64,000 bases of DNA from CAUZIZ01 sp965219855 (GTDB lineage: Bacteria > Acidobacteriota > UBA6911 > RPQK01 > JAJDTT01). The position numbers were made by a program, and so were the translations under genes. Location of the stretch: contig CBDCOR010000021.1 of assembly GCA_965219855.1 (NCBI GenBank), positions 186,001 to 250,000 of the forward strand, written 5' to 3'. Under the pieces are notes generated by a model. It was not told the DNA's origin, made no database searches, and worked only from the letters and a program-made list of their open reading frames with translations. This document shows, in pieces, positions 8,525 through 18,485 of the stretch; position 1 is the first letter of the stretch, and each line of letters starts with the position of its first letter.

Positions 8525-10162
8525 ATGATGCAGTGGAGTATGACGCTGATTGCTTGCTGCCTGATGGCGGTATGGGGGACGCCGAAGGCTCTCGCCGCCG
8601 AGGGGCGCATCTCCCTGTCGGCGGAGCACGAGGCCGCGGTCAACCGCTCTCGTCGGATCGTTAGACAGTACGACGCAGCCGACCATCGCAACCTCAGGCT
8701 CCCACCCAAAGAGTGGTTGGCCTATGTATTCGACTACGTGGACCAACCGGGGAGCCAGATCGACTGCATCACGTGGGACATCGGACTGGTGGACGCGGTC
8801 TATCCGAGCACGGTTCTCCCTGCCACCAAAGACAAGAAAGTCGTCCAGTGGCGAGCCGCTGGCTTCGATTGGGTGGGCGCGCTGGTCGAAGAGTGTAAGA
8901 AGCGTAATCTCAAGGTTTTCTGGAACCATCGCATCAGCGAGGTAGATATCCGCCCGGAGGGTGGACTGGAGATGCGGGTCAAGCATCCACTCAAGGCGGC
9001 AAATCCGCATTGGCTCATCCTAAACTGGTGGTGGCAGGGATTGTGGAACCTCGCCGTTCCCGAGGTGCACGACTACAAGCTGAGAATGCTGCGGGAGCTG
9101 GCCGAGAACTACGATTTCGATGGAATTCAAATCGACCTGGCGTGCCATGTTCCCGTACTGCCTCCGGGGCGCCAATGGGAAGAGCGGGAAATGTTAACCC
9201 AGTTTTTCCGTAAGGTCCGCCGAATGCTTTTGGAAGTAGAGAAGAAGCGCGGCCGGGCATTCCTGCTGGCTGCCAAAGTGGCTGCCACTCTGGAAGGCTG
9301 CCGGATCGACGGCTTCGATGTCGAAACCTGGGCCCGCGAGAGGTTGATCGATGTTTTCTCCGTAGGCTCGCGTTCCAGCGAGGTAGATCTGGAGGGATAT
9401 CGCCGCATCACGGCGGGAACCTCCATCAAACTCCACCCGGTGTTTGACGACCACCACACCACGGACGGCTACCGGTTTCCTCCCATCGAATACTTGCGAG
9501 GTGTCTTCAGCAACTGGTGGGCTCAGGGCGCGGATGCCGTGCAGACCTTCAATTGGTCGGCGGCCAGACCGGAGGTTGCCGCTCCCGTAGGCGGGTGGGT
9601 GGGTCCTGCATCCCACGGCCAAGCCTACAAGGAGGCCGGCAGCCCTGAGACGATGCGGTTCAAAAACAAGCTGTTCACGGTTCAGCGGCGTGGCGGCTAT
9701 CCGTGGGCGGATGGCTTCATCAACCGAAACGACTGGGCCCCGCTCCCTCAGCTGCTTTCCAACGACGGGCAGATATCCGGCTTTAGAATCCGGGTGGCGG
9801 ATGACTTGAGCGCCAGCGCCGACGAAGTGAGCCTACGGGTCGTCCTGTTCAACGCCGACCCTTCCGATCGGCTGGAAGTGAAGCTGAATGGAAAACTGCT
9901 AGGTGACGAGAAGAGGGACCCGACGTGGAAGGACCCCCAGATTTTTTCACCCGCGCCCCAACCGAACTCCGGGGGTGAAGGGGACTACAAGGTTGACCCC
10001 AATCAGAAACTGCTTCTGCTGGTTTTTCCTGTTCAGCCTGGGGACGTGCGTTTCGGCCTGAACGACATAAGCTTTCGGGTCGTGGACCGCCAGCCCTATC
10101 GGCCGGGTGCGGACATCAAGATCGAAAAGATCGAACTAAAGCTCGGTGCCCGACGACGGTGA
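8525..10162 (+). CDS. Secreted family-10-like glycosidase (uncharacterised TIM barrel)
   Basis: The start at ATG 8525/8528 gives a clear signal peptide ending in KALAA. The upstream part of the open frame overlaps the previous gene and lacks coding logic. The mature protein has barrel-like strands: QIDCITWDIGLVDAVY near residue 75, NLKVFWNHRISEVD near residue 125, and FDGIQIDLACH near residue 195, whose Asp residues may be catalytic. WWAQGADAVQTFNWSA near residue 335 and a C-terminal beta domain follow. It resembles uncharacterised glycosyl hydrolases common in Planctomycetes and Acidobacteria. It is about 150 bp from the preceding glycosidase, so probably co-transcribed. Confidence 0.68.
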   Translation: MMQWSMTLIACCLMAVWGTPKALAAEGRISLSAEHEAAVNRSRRIVRQYDAADHRNLRLPPKEWLAYVFDYVDQPGSQIDCITWDIGLVDAVYPSTVLPATKDKKVVQWRAAGFDWVGALVEECKKRNLKVFWNHRISEVDIRPEGGLEMRVKHPLKAANPHWLILNWWWQGLWNLAVPEVHDYKLRMLRELAENYDFDGIQIDLACHVPVLPPGRQWEEREMLTQFFRKVRRMLLEVEKKRGRAFLLAAKVAATLEGCRIDGFDVETWARERLIDVFSVGSRSSEVDLEGYRRITAGTSIKLHPVFDDHHTTDGYRFPPIEYLRGVFSNWWAQGADAVQTFNWSAARPEVAAPVGGWVGPASHGQAYKEAGSPETMRFKNKLFTVQRRGGYPWADGFINRNDWAPLPQLLSNDGQISGFRIRVADDLSASADEVSLRVVLFNADPSDRLEVKLNGKLLGDEKRDPTWKDPQIFSPAPQPNSGGEGDYKVDPNQKLLLLVFPVQPGDVRFGLNDISFRVVDRQPYRPGADIKIEKIELKLGARRR

Positions 10163-10274
10163 GTCATTACTAGACGGGATTCAAGACAAAACGAAAGTAG
10201 GAGATAGTTCACGTAAATACTTGAGACCGCCCGACTTCTGACGTCCAAGCAACCTCTACAATTGCCCGACTTCG

Positions 10275-10490
10275 GAAGAGGCCTACCTGCGCGGCACCAG
10301 CCGCCGCCAGGGTTGGCATCATTGCAGCCGGCAAACGGGCACCTACATTCTGAAGGGAAAAGGCACCGAGGTGTGGGAGCCCCGATTTACCCTGCACGGT
10401 TTCCGCTACGCAGAGGTCACTGGATTTCCCGGCACGCCAACCCTGGCGAGTTTGGAAGGTCGTTTTGTGCGCTCGGCCGTGAGAACTAGT
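10275..10490 (+). pseudogene. Remnant of an alpha-L-rhamnosidase (GH78) N-terminal domain
   Basis: Reading from 10275 gives RQGWHHCSRQTGTYILKGKG, then EVWEPRFTLHGFRYAEVTGF and PTLASLEGRFVRSAV, the well-known bacterial rhamnosidase N-terminal block. No start or upstream domain is present, and the frame is cut at 10490 by an IS1380-like element. It resumes after the element at 11757-11800 as GRFTSSNLTRVE, the next motif of the family, then degenerates. It is therefore a short broken piece of a former GH78 gene. Confidence 0.75.
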
Positions 10491-11756
10491 CCCAAAATAA
10501 GCGCAAGTTCGAAAATAGACCCCTTTGTCGGCTCCGAGGAGCCATTTTGGAGACCTAAATTCTAAATTTCGGCGCGAAGTCACTCAGAACAGGCACGTGT
10601 TCAGCTGTCCTCCACGCCGATCGCTCAGGGAAAACGATTCTGCCCTCTTGGGGGGCGTTTGTAGAGACACCTCGCCCCAGCTCTGGCGACCCTCGGAGCT
10701 ACTTTATCTCCTTTCAGTTTCAGGTAGCTGGCCGGTGTTTCAACCACTTACTGCCTTCCAAGAGAAGACGGCTCCAACCATTGACATCCAGCAGCCGATA
10801 GACCAACTGTCGGCCCCTGCGCAAAATCTGGCAGGGCATTTCAATGACCTCTCACAGGAAACGGCGATACTCCATCTTCACCAGCTGTCGGGCTTGCAGG
10901 CGCACCTTCCGAAAACCCGCCTCTCGAACCAGCTCGATACTCCGATCCAGCCATTCGGCCGCTCCCTCATGAGAGGGACGGTTGCCCGAGCGGTTGACCG
11001 CATAGAGCACCTCTCCCGTATTGGCCAGCGTCACGATCAGCGGCGCATAGCCCCACTGCCCGTCGTAGCTGATCTCCATCCCTTCCTTGCATTCGCCGCT
11101 CGTGGGGGCCATCGTCCCATCCACGTCGATCTCCGCCCGTTGGAAGAAACGGGCCGGTTGTTGGGCCCAGACCTTGAGGCGGCTGGCATTGACGGCTTCC
11201 ATCAGATCCACCACGTCGGGCGCGTCAAAGCGGCGCACAAAGTCTCCGGCCGTGCTGGGGGCGGGGATCTTCTCGGCTCCCACCGCCTCCAGGAAACTCA
11301 CACTCTGACGTCGCAGTTCAATATCCTGATAGCGGGTCCCGCCCGTGGCCACGTTGTAGATCAGGCTCAGGACGTGGTCCGATTCGTGGTACGGTTGGTG
11401 GCGTTTGAGCAGCGTCACCGCCTGGTCAATGGCTTTCCCCAGCCCACTCCACTTCACCACCTGCTGCAGCAGCCCCAGACCACCGTAACTGACCGCACCC
11501 GTTTTCTCCGAGACCTCGTAGCTGATGACCTCGGGCGAGAGCACCGGTTTCGGGTCTTGACCGTTCCAGCTGGGGCTCAATCGCTGAGCAACCTCTGCTT
11601 CCCGTTTGCGGATGATTGCGCTATCCTTTTTATTCACCTGAAATGCCTCCTTTCGGCTTGTTCTGAAGTTTCTTTGACAACCCCAGAATACCCGTCAGGT
11701 CTGGCATTTCAGGTGTTTACATGTGGTTTAGTCCACTTTCATCTACTTCTTTTGGG
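10491..11756. mobile_element. Defective IS1380-family insertion sequence
   Basis: The ends are inverted repeats: left CCCAAAATAAGCGCAAGT, right (reverse complement) CCCAAAAGAAGTAGATGAAA. Both are bordered by ACTAGT (10485-10490 and 11757-11762), the likely target duplication, with the exact length ambiguous because the site is palindromic. Removing the element rejoins the rhamnosidase frame exactly (AVRTS-GRFTSS). At about 1.27 kb it is shorter than intact IS1380 relatives because the transposase has an internal deletion. Confidence 0.75.
10852..11637 (-). pseudogene. IS1380-family transposase with internal deletion
   Basis: The N-terminal half is normal for the family: TAGDFVRRFDAPD near residue 125, then DVDGTMAPTSGECKEGMEIS with the first catalytic Asp, and WGYAPLIVTLANTGEVLYAV. 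After GFRKVRL near residue 245 the sequence jumps directly to ARQLVKMEYRRFL, which belongs near the C-terminus, then a stop. Past that stop the frame still reads RRGRQLVYRLLDVNGWSRLL. The region with the remaining DDE residues is missing, so the enzyme should be inactive. Confidence 0.85.
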
Positions 11757-11888
11757 ACTAGTGGTCGTTTCACTTCTTCCAACTTGACTCGAGTGGAGAA
11801 GAAAAAGGAGATGAAGAACGATTTGCGACACGGCTTCAGGATTCGGGCGATTGAGTGCTTAGCAAAATGTTAGAAAACGGCCAATTTT
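11757..11888 (+). pseudogene. Short right-hand piece of the GH78 remnant and intergenic DNA
   Basis: The first 40 or so bases continue the rhamnosidase frame (SGRFTSSNLTRVE). The rest, to the TPR gene start, shows no recognisable family motif. Confidence 0.5.
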
Positions 11889-13250
11889 GTGGATTCTCTG
11901 CGAGATCGTTTCATCTGTAAACTGTTGATTCTAAAAAGAGATCGCACTACGATTCGAGATTCTGGTATTGGGTGCTTGGAACTTTTACTTTCCTTCTTGC
12001 TCTGCTGCAGCTTAGGCCAGGCGGCACAAGTACACCAACAAGCCCGGGATCACTATGATCGTGCAACCCAGTCACTCAGCCGGGGAGATTTAGAGCAGGC
12101 AGAAAAGGAGATTCTTCGAGTCCTACAGGATTTTCCCGACCTGCCCCAGGCCCTGAACGTTGCCGGCATCATTTCCGATATGAAGGGGAACCCTCAGCGA
12201 GCTATTGAATTTTTCAAGCGTTCTCTCGATATTCGAAGCGACGATTTCGATGCGCGGAGTAACTTGGCTCGGGTCCATTTGCGCGTCAAGGACTACCAGA
12301 AAGCCCAGCGAGAGTTTGAACTCAGCTTGAGCATGCAGCCGAACCATCTGGGGGCGAATGTAGGCTTGGCAGAGGTTCTTTACGAAACGGACCAAGTCCA
12401 ACAAGCCCTGAAAGTAGTGACTCGGGCAAAAAGGCTTCAGTCGGAGAACCCGAACGTGTTGTTTCTCTGGGCGAAGATCCAGTTTAAGCTGGAATCCACG
12501 GAGGAGGCGGTCGAGGCAGCAGTGAGAGTGAGCCAGGTGTCTTGGGATAACGGCAACAAGTTGCATCTTGTCGGACTTCTGTTACTGGAGAACGGTCGCT
12601 ACCAAGATGCCGTGCCCATCCTCAGCCGGGCTATCGAACTGGAGGGACAGGACGCAGGAATTCTCCATTCCCTGGGTCTGAGTTATCAGTTTTCGCACCA
12701 ACTCTCGAAGGCGATTTCCGTATGGGAAAAGGCGATTGAGTTCGATCCTCAAGATCCCCAGGGCTATTTACTGCTGGGGATGTCCTATGAGATGCAAGGG
12801 CGGTTTCCCCAAGCCGTCGAACAATTCCGCAAAGTGTTGGCAATGGGTGGCCCGAGTCGAGTCGAAGCCATGCATCACCTCGCCATCAGCCTTTATAAAC
12901 AGGGAAAGTTCCAGGAGGCGTTGGGCCTTTTCACCCGGGTGAACGAACACCAGCCTGGATGGGTTCAAACCCTTTACTATCGGGCGCTCATTCTGTTCAG
13001 GCTCGGTCAGTACGATCAGGCCAGGAGATTGCTGGGACGGGTTTTAGAGCTTGACGCAAAACACTCTGGAGCCCATTTCAAAATGGGGCAAGTTTATCGG
13101 AAACTGGGCCGAAAGGACGTAGCGGAAAGGAGTTTCACAAAATTCGAACGGCTGAAAGCGCAAAGAGAGCAGGAACTCAAACGCAGGGCCGGTATCTATT
13201 CCATTTCTGATCAGATCCCCAATCAGATTCCGGGTTTTCCTCCTCAATGA
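11889..13250 (+). CDS. Secreted TPR-repeat protein coupled to a CRTAC1-like gene
   Basis: About 453 residues, with GTG 11889 as the likely but uncertain start. A hydrophobic signal (LLLSFLLCCSLGQAAQ, near residue 32-47) directs export. The rest is tandem tetratricopeptide repeats, for example LNVAGIISDMKGNPQRAIEF, then GANVGLAEVLYETDQVQQAL and YYRALILFRLGQYDQARRLL. TPR arrays make protein-protein contacts. The stop overlaps the ATG of the next gene (ATGA), so the TPR and CRTAC1-like proteins are translated together and may interact at the cell surface or periplasm. Confidence 0.88.
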   Translation: MDSLRDRFICKLLILKRDRTTIRDSGIGCLELLLSFLLCCSLGQAAQVHQQARDHYDRATQSLSRGDLEQAEKEILRVLQDFPDLPQALNVAGIISDMKGNPQRAIEFFKRSLDIRSDDFDARSNLARVHLRVKDYQKAQREFELSLSMQPNHLGANVGLAEVLYETDQVQQALKVVTRAKRLQSENPNVLFLWAKIQFKLESTEEAVEAAVRVSQVSWDNGNKLHLVGLLLLENGRYQDAVPILSRAIELEGQDAGILHSLGLSYQFSHQLSKAISVWEKAIEFDPQDPQGYLLLGMSYEMQGRFPQAVEQFRKVLAMGGPSRVEAMHHLAISLYKQGKFQEALGLFTRVNEHQPGWVQTLYYRALILFRLGQYDQARRLLGRVLELDAKHSGAHFKMGQVYRKLGRKDVAERSFTKFERLKAQREQELKRRAGIYSISDQIPNQIPGFPPQ

Positions 13251-14896
13251 GACGACTTCTCATCGCGTTCCTGTTATGGACACCGCTGCTGCGGGTGGCG
13301 GCATTTGAGAGAAACGAACTGCCTCAGTTTGTGGAGGTGGCGGTGGAGTCTGGTCTCCCGTTTCGGCATTTTAATGACGCAGCGGGGAAATACCGTCTGC
13401 TAGAAACCATGGGCTCTGGCGCCGCCCTGTTTGACTACGACAGCGATGGCAACTTGGATATCTTCGTGGCCAATGGCTGCCGTTTGCCCGTAGACGAGCA
13501 TTCCGTCGGCGAAGGCGGGAAACTGTTTCGTAACCGGGGCAATGGCACCTTCAAGGAGGTGACGACCGAGGCGGGAATCTCCGTGGGGGGGCTTTTCGCC
13601 ATGGGCACTGCGGTAGCAGACTACGACAACGACGGAGATGTCGACCTCTATCTGACGGGTTATCCGCGAAGCATTTTGCTCCAGAACCATGGCGACGGAA
13701 CCTTCAGCGACGCCACAGAGCTGGCTGCCGTGGAAAATAGCGGGCACTGGGCAACCAGTGCAGGTTTCTTCGATTACAACCTCGATGGTTTCTTAGATCT
13801 CTTTGTCGGTAATTACGTGAAGTATGACCTGAGCAGGGAACGGACATGTGCGAAAGGGGAATTCCAGACTTATTGTCATCCCACCGTGTTCGACGGCGAC
13901 TCCAGTGTTTTATACAGAAACAATGGCGACGGAACCTTTTCGGACAGGAGTGTCCCGAGCGGGATTGCACTGTTTAAGGGGAAAGCGCTGGGCGTGGTCT
14001 TTGCCGACTATGATCTGGACGGTGATCCGGACATCTTCGTGGCCAACGATTCGGTGGCCAATTTCCTTTTTCGAAACAATGGGGATGGGACTTTTGAGGA
14101 GGTCGGTTTGAACTCCGGTGTGGCCTACGATGAAAACGGAAAGGCAAGGGCAGGCATGGGAGTCGACTTTGGGGATTATGACCAGGATGGGCTGCTGGAT
14201 CTGATTGTCACTAATTTCGTTGAAGAGGGAAACGCTCTGTTCCGGAATAACGGGGATGGATCTTTCTCGGAGGTCACCTATACGACCGGCATTCTCCAGA
14301 GCAGCTATCTGAATGTGGGCTTCGGGGTTGGATTTTTTGACCATGACAATGATGGCGATCTGGACGTTTTCGTCGCCAACGGCCATGTTTCTCCGGGCGT
14401 TGAAAAATACGTCGATTATGTTTCCTTCGCCCAGAGAAACCTTCTCTTTGAGAACCGGGGAGGACATTTCGAAGAAGGGTCAGCCGACGGTTACTTTTCC
14501 GTTCAGGAGGTCAGCCGAGGCGCGGCCTTCGGAGACATCGACAATGACGGCGACATCGATATCGTGATTACCAACAATGCAGCTCCTCTCCACCTGCTGA
14601 GGAACGACGTGGGTAACCGTCGAAACTGGCTGACCTTGAAATTGATCGGGAAAAAGAGTAATCGCGATGCCATAGGAGCGAGAGTGAAAGCTCGGGTGAA
14701 GGGACGGCTTCAAGTGGCGCAAGTTCAGCGTGCTCGCAGTTATTTGACCAGCAATGATCCGCGCGTCCACCTGGGTCTGGGAGATGCGGACCAGGTAGAT
14801 GAATTGGAGGTCCATTGGCCCAGCGGCGCCCGTCAGACGCTTCACAACCTTCGGGCGAACCAAATAGTCACCATCGAGGAAGAACTCGGACCTTAA
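13247..14896 (+). CDS. CRTAC1-family FG-GAP/VCBS repeat protein with ASPIC/UnbV C-terminus
   Basis: A signal peptide (residues 1-20) is followed by repeated calcium-binding beta-propeller blades with DxDxDG cores: FDYDSDGNLDIFVANG, ADYDNDGDVDLYLTGY, FDHDNDGDLDVFVANG and GDIDNDGDIDIVITNN. The final 80 residues (IGARVKARVKGRLQVAQVQR, DPRVHLGLGDADQVDELEVHW) are the ASPIC/UnbV domain. Such proteins are secreted and calcium-dependent, with poorly known function. The start overlaps the TPR gene stop by 4 nt. A terminator-like hairpin follows the gene. Confidence 0.95.
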   Translation: MRRLLIAFLLWTPLLRVAAFERNELPQFVEVAVESGLPFRHFNDAAGKYRLLETMGSGAALFDYDSDGNLDIFVANGCRLPVDEHSVGEGGKLFRNRGNGTFKEVTTEAGISVGGLFAMGTAVADYDNDGDVDLYLTGYPRSILLQNHGDGTFSDATELAAVENSGHWATSAGFFDYNLDGFLDLFVGNYVKYDLSRERTCAKGEFQTYCHPTVFDGDSSVLYRNNGDGTFSDRSVPSGIALFKGKALGVVFADYDLDGDPDIFVANDSVANFLFRNNGDGTFEEVGLNSGVAYDENGKARAGMGVDFGDYDQDGLLDLIVTNFVEEGNALFRNNGDGSFSEVTYTTGILQSSYLNVGFGVGFFDHDNDGDLDVFVANGHVSPGVEKYVDYVSFAQRNLLFENRGGHFEEGSADGYFSVQEVSRGAAFGDIDNDGDIDIVITNNAAPLHLLRNDVGNRRNWLTLKLIGKKSNRDAIGARVKARVKGRLQVAQVQRARSYLTSNDPRVHLGLGDADQVDELEVHWPSGARQTLHNLRANQIVTIEEELGP

Positions 14897-14900
14897 ATCC

Positions 14901-14950
14901 TTTGCAACATCATTTATTTCGGAACGAAATGTTGTGATTTTTCTTGCAAA
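14901..14950 (+). terminator. Palindromic terminator-like structure after the CRTAC1 gene
   Basis: Outer arms TTTGCAA (14901-14907) and TTGCAAA, and inner pairs CAACA/TGTTG and TTTCG/CGAAA around a GAA loop, form a long imperfect hairpin with a T-rich stretch (TGATTTTTC) on its 3' side. Its place, 5 nt after the stop codon, fits transcription termination. Confidence 0.55.
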
Positions 14951-14980
14951 GTTTTACAAAGTATTTTTTATAAATTGCTG

Positions 14981-15009
14981 TTGACACCTCACTAAGTTGT
15001 GGCTATCCT
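14981..15009 (+). promoter_or_regulatory. Sigma-70-type promoter for the TonB receptor gene
   Basis: TTGACA (14981-14986) and TATCCT (15004-15009) are separated by exactly 17 nt. The preceding DNA is AT-rich. It leaves a leader of about 290 nt before the receptor ATG at 15311, long enough to hold post-transcriptional control, although I see no riboswitch class I can name. Confidence 0.6.
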
Positions 15010-15310
15010 TGCCGCACGAATGAATTCTTGGCTGTTTAGGCAAATTCATTACCCAGCCCACTTTCCCGATCATCTCTTTTCAATTACCGACATCCTCCGA
15101 TCGGACGACAGTCGATATTCACGACTCTCTAGGGTAATACGAGTTAGCCGGCCTTTCCAAAGAACAGCGGACGGCCTTTAGGGTTCACGACTCATGATCC
15201 TGTCTCACGAGTCAGTTTCTAATGGCGAGAAGACAGCAGGTTATTGAAGCTTGGCGCGAACAGAATACTCATACCTCACAGAATTGTCTCTACCGGGAGG
15301 TTCTTAGACA

Positions 15311-18300
15311 ATGTCCAAAATCCAATGTTTCGTCTCGGCGGCCGTGCTGGCCTTTTTCCTCGTCCCTGCGACGCTCTTTGCTCAGACAATCACCGGTACG
15401 ATTACCGGAGTTGTCATTGATGAGAGCCGGGCCACGATTCCGGGTGCCGAGGTGGCGGCCACCAATGTTGCGACAGGAGTGGCCTTTGCTGCTGTCAGCG
15501 ACGATCTCGGGTCCTACCGAATCGCCCTGCTGCCTCCTGGCACCTATGACCTGAGGGTGGAACTGCCCGGCTTCAAGACGGGTTTGGTCACCGGGATTGA
15601 GGTCCGAGTGGACGTTGTCGTCGCAAGAGATGTGATCCTGGAGGTGGGTGAAGTTACCGAGCATGTTACTGTCGCAGCAGAGACCAATCTTGTGGAGACC
15701 GAAAGCCCCAACATCGGTAGTGTAGTGTCGGAACGTCAGCTGGTTGAGCTGCCACTGGCCCAGAGGTCTTTTTTGGGGTTGGCCAGTACCACTGCCGGTG
15801 TAATGCCACAGCAGCAGCAAAATGGGGAGGCTCCCTATAGTCGTGGCAGGAAGGATTACCAGGTTTCGCTCTCCGGACAGCGACACGTTTCAACCAATAC
15901 GATGTTCGACGGAATCCCGACCAAGGAATTTTTCGTCGGCGTCAGCATCCTCGCCCCTCCGGTGGACGCCATCGCGGAATTCAAGGTTCAGTTCGGCTAC
16001 TTTGCGGGCAGCACTGATAATGGATCCGTAGTGAACGTGATCACGAAATCCGGGACGAACGAAATTCATGGATCGGCGTGGAATTTCCATCAGAACGACA
16101 ACCTAAACGCTCGGAATTTCTTTTCCGCTGGCAAGCCAGAGACCTTGGCAAATAAATTTGGTGCTGCTGTCGGTGGACCGGCTATGCAAAACAAACTCTT
16201 CTGGTACGGCAGTTTTGAATACCACCGGGAGAAAGAAGGATTCACGGCGCGGGGGACCGTCCCTCCCGCTGGCTGGACCTCGGGAGATTTGTCTAGTCTG
16301 CTGCCCGACGTGCAGCTTGTAGATCCGCTGAATAATAATGCGCCTTTTCCAAACAACCAGATTCCGAGTTCGAGGATCGATCCGTTCGCGGAAACGTATC
16401 TTGGGTTTGGTTTTATTCCACAACCGAACCAGCCTGGTGAAGCACTAAATCTAGTAAAAGGCCTCAACCAGACGAGGCGCGATGAGACTTATCTGGCCCG
16501 CGTAGATTATTTCCTATCAGAGTCCAACAGATTTTTTGGGCGGTATTTACGGACAGACTCAGACATAAATCGGGAGAACGTGTTTTCGCCGTTTGCGGAC
16601 GTCTTTTTTCCCTTGGACGGGACGAACATTGTAGCGGACTGGGTGAGCGTTCTAAGTCCTCAAATGACGCTCAACGTGAAGTTTGGTTATTCGCGGTCCT
16701 TTGGAACCAATAGTGGTCAAAGGCCAGCCTTTGAAGGCAGCGAATTGTGGGCGGACCAATTTGGGCTTCGGAACCTGAGCGAATCGAAGCAATGCGACCA
16801 CGCGCCGGGTACAAGCATTAGAGGGTTGGGGGGTTATGGGGCTCGCACAAACTGTGGGGAACCGGAGAATCAGGACAAGCATTTCAATGTGAACACGCAC
16901 TGGGTCCGCGGGAAGCACAGTCTTTCCTGGGGCGGCGAACTTCGTCGCAAGCTCAACATAATAGGTTCTTTTGCAATTAGCCAGGAGGGGTTCTTCCAAT
17001 ATAATAATGCATTTAGCGGAAACAATTTTGCTGACTTCCTGCTGGGCCATCCAAGTCTAGTAGAGGGATCCACAGTCGGGCCTGAGCCTCTTCATAAAAC
17101 AGGCTACTGGTTTAATGGGTATATTCAAGACGAGATTAAGGTCGCCCCGAGTTTGAGTCTCTCGCTGGGGCTTCGCTACCAGGTTTATCCGTGGATGATT
17201 GAGGACGAAAATCGCACCGCCCTTTTCGACAGGCGTGGTGACGGCGGGTTTATTTTTCAGACTCCGGATCGCCCCAGGCTGGTCGATATCGATAAGAACG
17301 ACTGGGCACCGCGGATCGGTTTTGCCTGGTCGCCTGGTGGACGAGATGACTTGGTCGTTCGTTCGAGTTTTGCCATTTTTTACGATGAAGTGCCGGGGAA
17401 CGAGCTTGCCTATGATGGCCGGGGACCAAACACGCAAATCGTCCAGACCTTTGTCAGCGACAAGCTCACACCGACGGTCTCCATAGCGAACCAGTTTCCG
17501 GATCCACCACAAGGTGATCCCGGAGCGGTTAGAGGGATCGCCATGATTTTGCTCAGCGACCCCTTCCGACGCGACGCCTACCATCAGATGTGGACGCTGA
17601 ATACGCAAAAGAGCCTGCCAGGGGGGATGTTGTTCGATGTGGGTTACATTGGGTCTCACGGTGTCAAGATGTCCAGGCGGAAGGAGATCAACATACCCGA
17701 TACAGGGAACCCTTTTACGTGTGATGCGGCTTGCGTGCAATCCCGACGACCTTTTCCCGATTTTAGCTGGATCATGACGGATGACGGTGACGGACAGGCC
17801 TGGTACCACGGGTTGCAGACCAACTTGCGCAAGACGACGAGCAGCGGCGTCGCTTTCCAGATCGGCTATACCTACTCGAAGGCACTGGATACAGATTCGT
17901 ATGACGCGAAAGGCAGCCGCACTCACGCCCCGTTGGACTTTCCCAAGGGTCGCTCCACCTACGACGTCCGGCAGCGTTTTGTCACCAGTTTGATGTATGA
18001 AACTCCGGCGTTGAGAGATATGGGCGCGGCGCGTCACATTTTGGGCGGATGGCTAACGTCCGGGATCCTAGCGCTGCAAACCGGTCTGCCCTACAACGCG
18101 CGAGCGCCGCACAATTCGAATGCCGGAAAACTTTTCCACAGCCGGCCCGACCGGATCTGCGACGGTAATCTGCCAGAGGGCCAGCGAACAGTCCAACGCC
18201 AGTTTGATACGAGTTGTTTCGTGCTTCCCGGGGAAGGCCAATATGGGAATTCAGGAGCTCACCCTCTAGATACTGATGGGATGTTCAATCTGGACTTCGC

Positions 18301-18484
18301 ACTCGTAAAAAACATTCCGCTACAGGAGGAGGTGAAATTCCAGTTTCGTTTCGAAGCATTCAACGCCTTCAATAAGACGAACTTCGGCAGGCCAGGCCAC
18401 ACCTTCGGGCGTCCGGACTTCGGTGTGCTCAACAGCGCCCTGCCTGGTCGCATTGTGCAGTTCGGCCTGAAGGTGATTTTCTGA
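15311..18484 (+). CDS. TonB-dependent receptor, Oar-like, with carboxypeptidase-regulatory N-terminal domain
   Basis: At 1057 residues it has typical length. A signal peptide ends in TLFAQ, followed by a CarboxypepD_reg-like beta-sandwich (GTITGVVIDESRATIPGAEV, residues about 28-110). The plug domain has VVSERQLVELPLAQRSF near residue 145 and GSVVNVITKSGTNEIHG near 240. The beta-barrel ends in a terminal phenylalanine (VQFGLKVIF), as expected for an outer-membrane protein. It should import a large or complexed nutrient, presumably an oligosaccharide given neighbouring glycosidases and sulfatases, which is inference from context. A remnant of a second receptor lies downstream. Confidence 0.95.
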   Translation: MSKIQCFVSAAVLAFFLVPATLFAQTITGTITGVVIDESRATIPGAEVAATNVATGVAFAAVSDDLGSYRIALLPPGTYDLRVELPGFKTGLVTGIEVRVDVVVARDVILEVGEVTEHVTVAAETNLVETESPNIGSVVSERQLVELPLAQRSFLGLASTTAGVMPQQQQNGEAPYSRGRKDYQVSLSGQRHVSTNTMFDGIPTKEFFVGVSILAPPVDAIAEFKVQFGYFAGSTDNGSVVNVITKSGTNEIHGSAWNFHQNDNLNARNFFSAGKPETLANKFGAAVGGPAMQNKLFWYGSFEYHREKEGFTARGTVPPAGWTSGDLSSLLPDVQLVDPLNNNAPFPNNQIPSSRIDPFAETYLGFGFIPQPNQPGEALNLVKGLNQTRRDETYLARVDYFLSESNRFFGRYLRTDSDINRENVFSPFADVFFPLDGTNIVADWVSVLSPQMTLNVKFGYSRSFGTNSGQRPAFEGSELWADQFGLRNLSESKQCDHAPGTSIRGLGGYGARTNCGEPENQDKHFNVNTHWVRGKHSLSWGGELRRKLNIIGSFAISQEGFFQYNNAFSGNNFADFLLGHPSLVEGSTVGPEPLHKTGYWFNGYIQDEIKVAPSLSLSLGLRYQVYPWMIEDENRTALFDRRGDGGFIFQTPDRPRLVDIDKNDWAPRIGFAWSPGGRDDLVVRSSFAIFYDEVPGNELAYDGRGPNTQIVQTFVSDKLTPTVSIANQFPDPPQGDPGAVRGIAMILLSDPFRRDAYHQMWTLNTQKSLPGGMLFDVGYIGSHGVKMSRRKEINIPDTGNPFTCDAACVQSRRPFPDFSWIMTDDGDGQAWYHGLQTNLRKTTSSGVAFQIGYTYSKALDTDSYDAKGSRTHAPLDFPKGRSTYDVRQRFVTSLMYETPALRDMGAARHILGGWLTSGILALQTGLPYNARAPHNSNAGKLFHSRPDRICDGNLPEGQRTVQRQFDTSCFVLPGEGQYGNSGAHPLDTDGMFNLDFALVKNIPLQEEVKFQFRFEAFNAFNKTNFGRPGHTFGRPDFGVLNSALPGRIVQFGLKVIF

Positions 18485-18485
18485 A

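Noticed and set aside
10525..11787. 420-codon plus-strand frame
   Set aside because: It is antisense to the IS1380 transposase and carries no family signature; the minus strand has clear transposase motifs.
17057..18037. 326-codon minus-strand frame inside the TonB receptor
   Set aside because: Antisense to a full-length receptor with signal peptide and terminal Phe; a composition artefact of GC-rich DNA.
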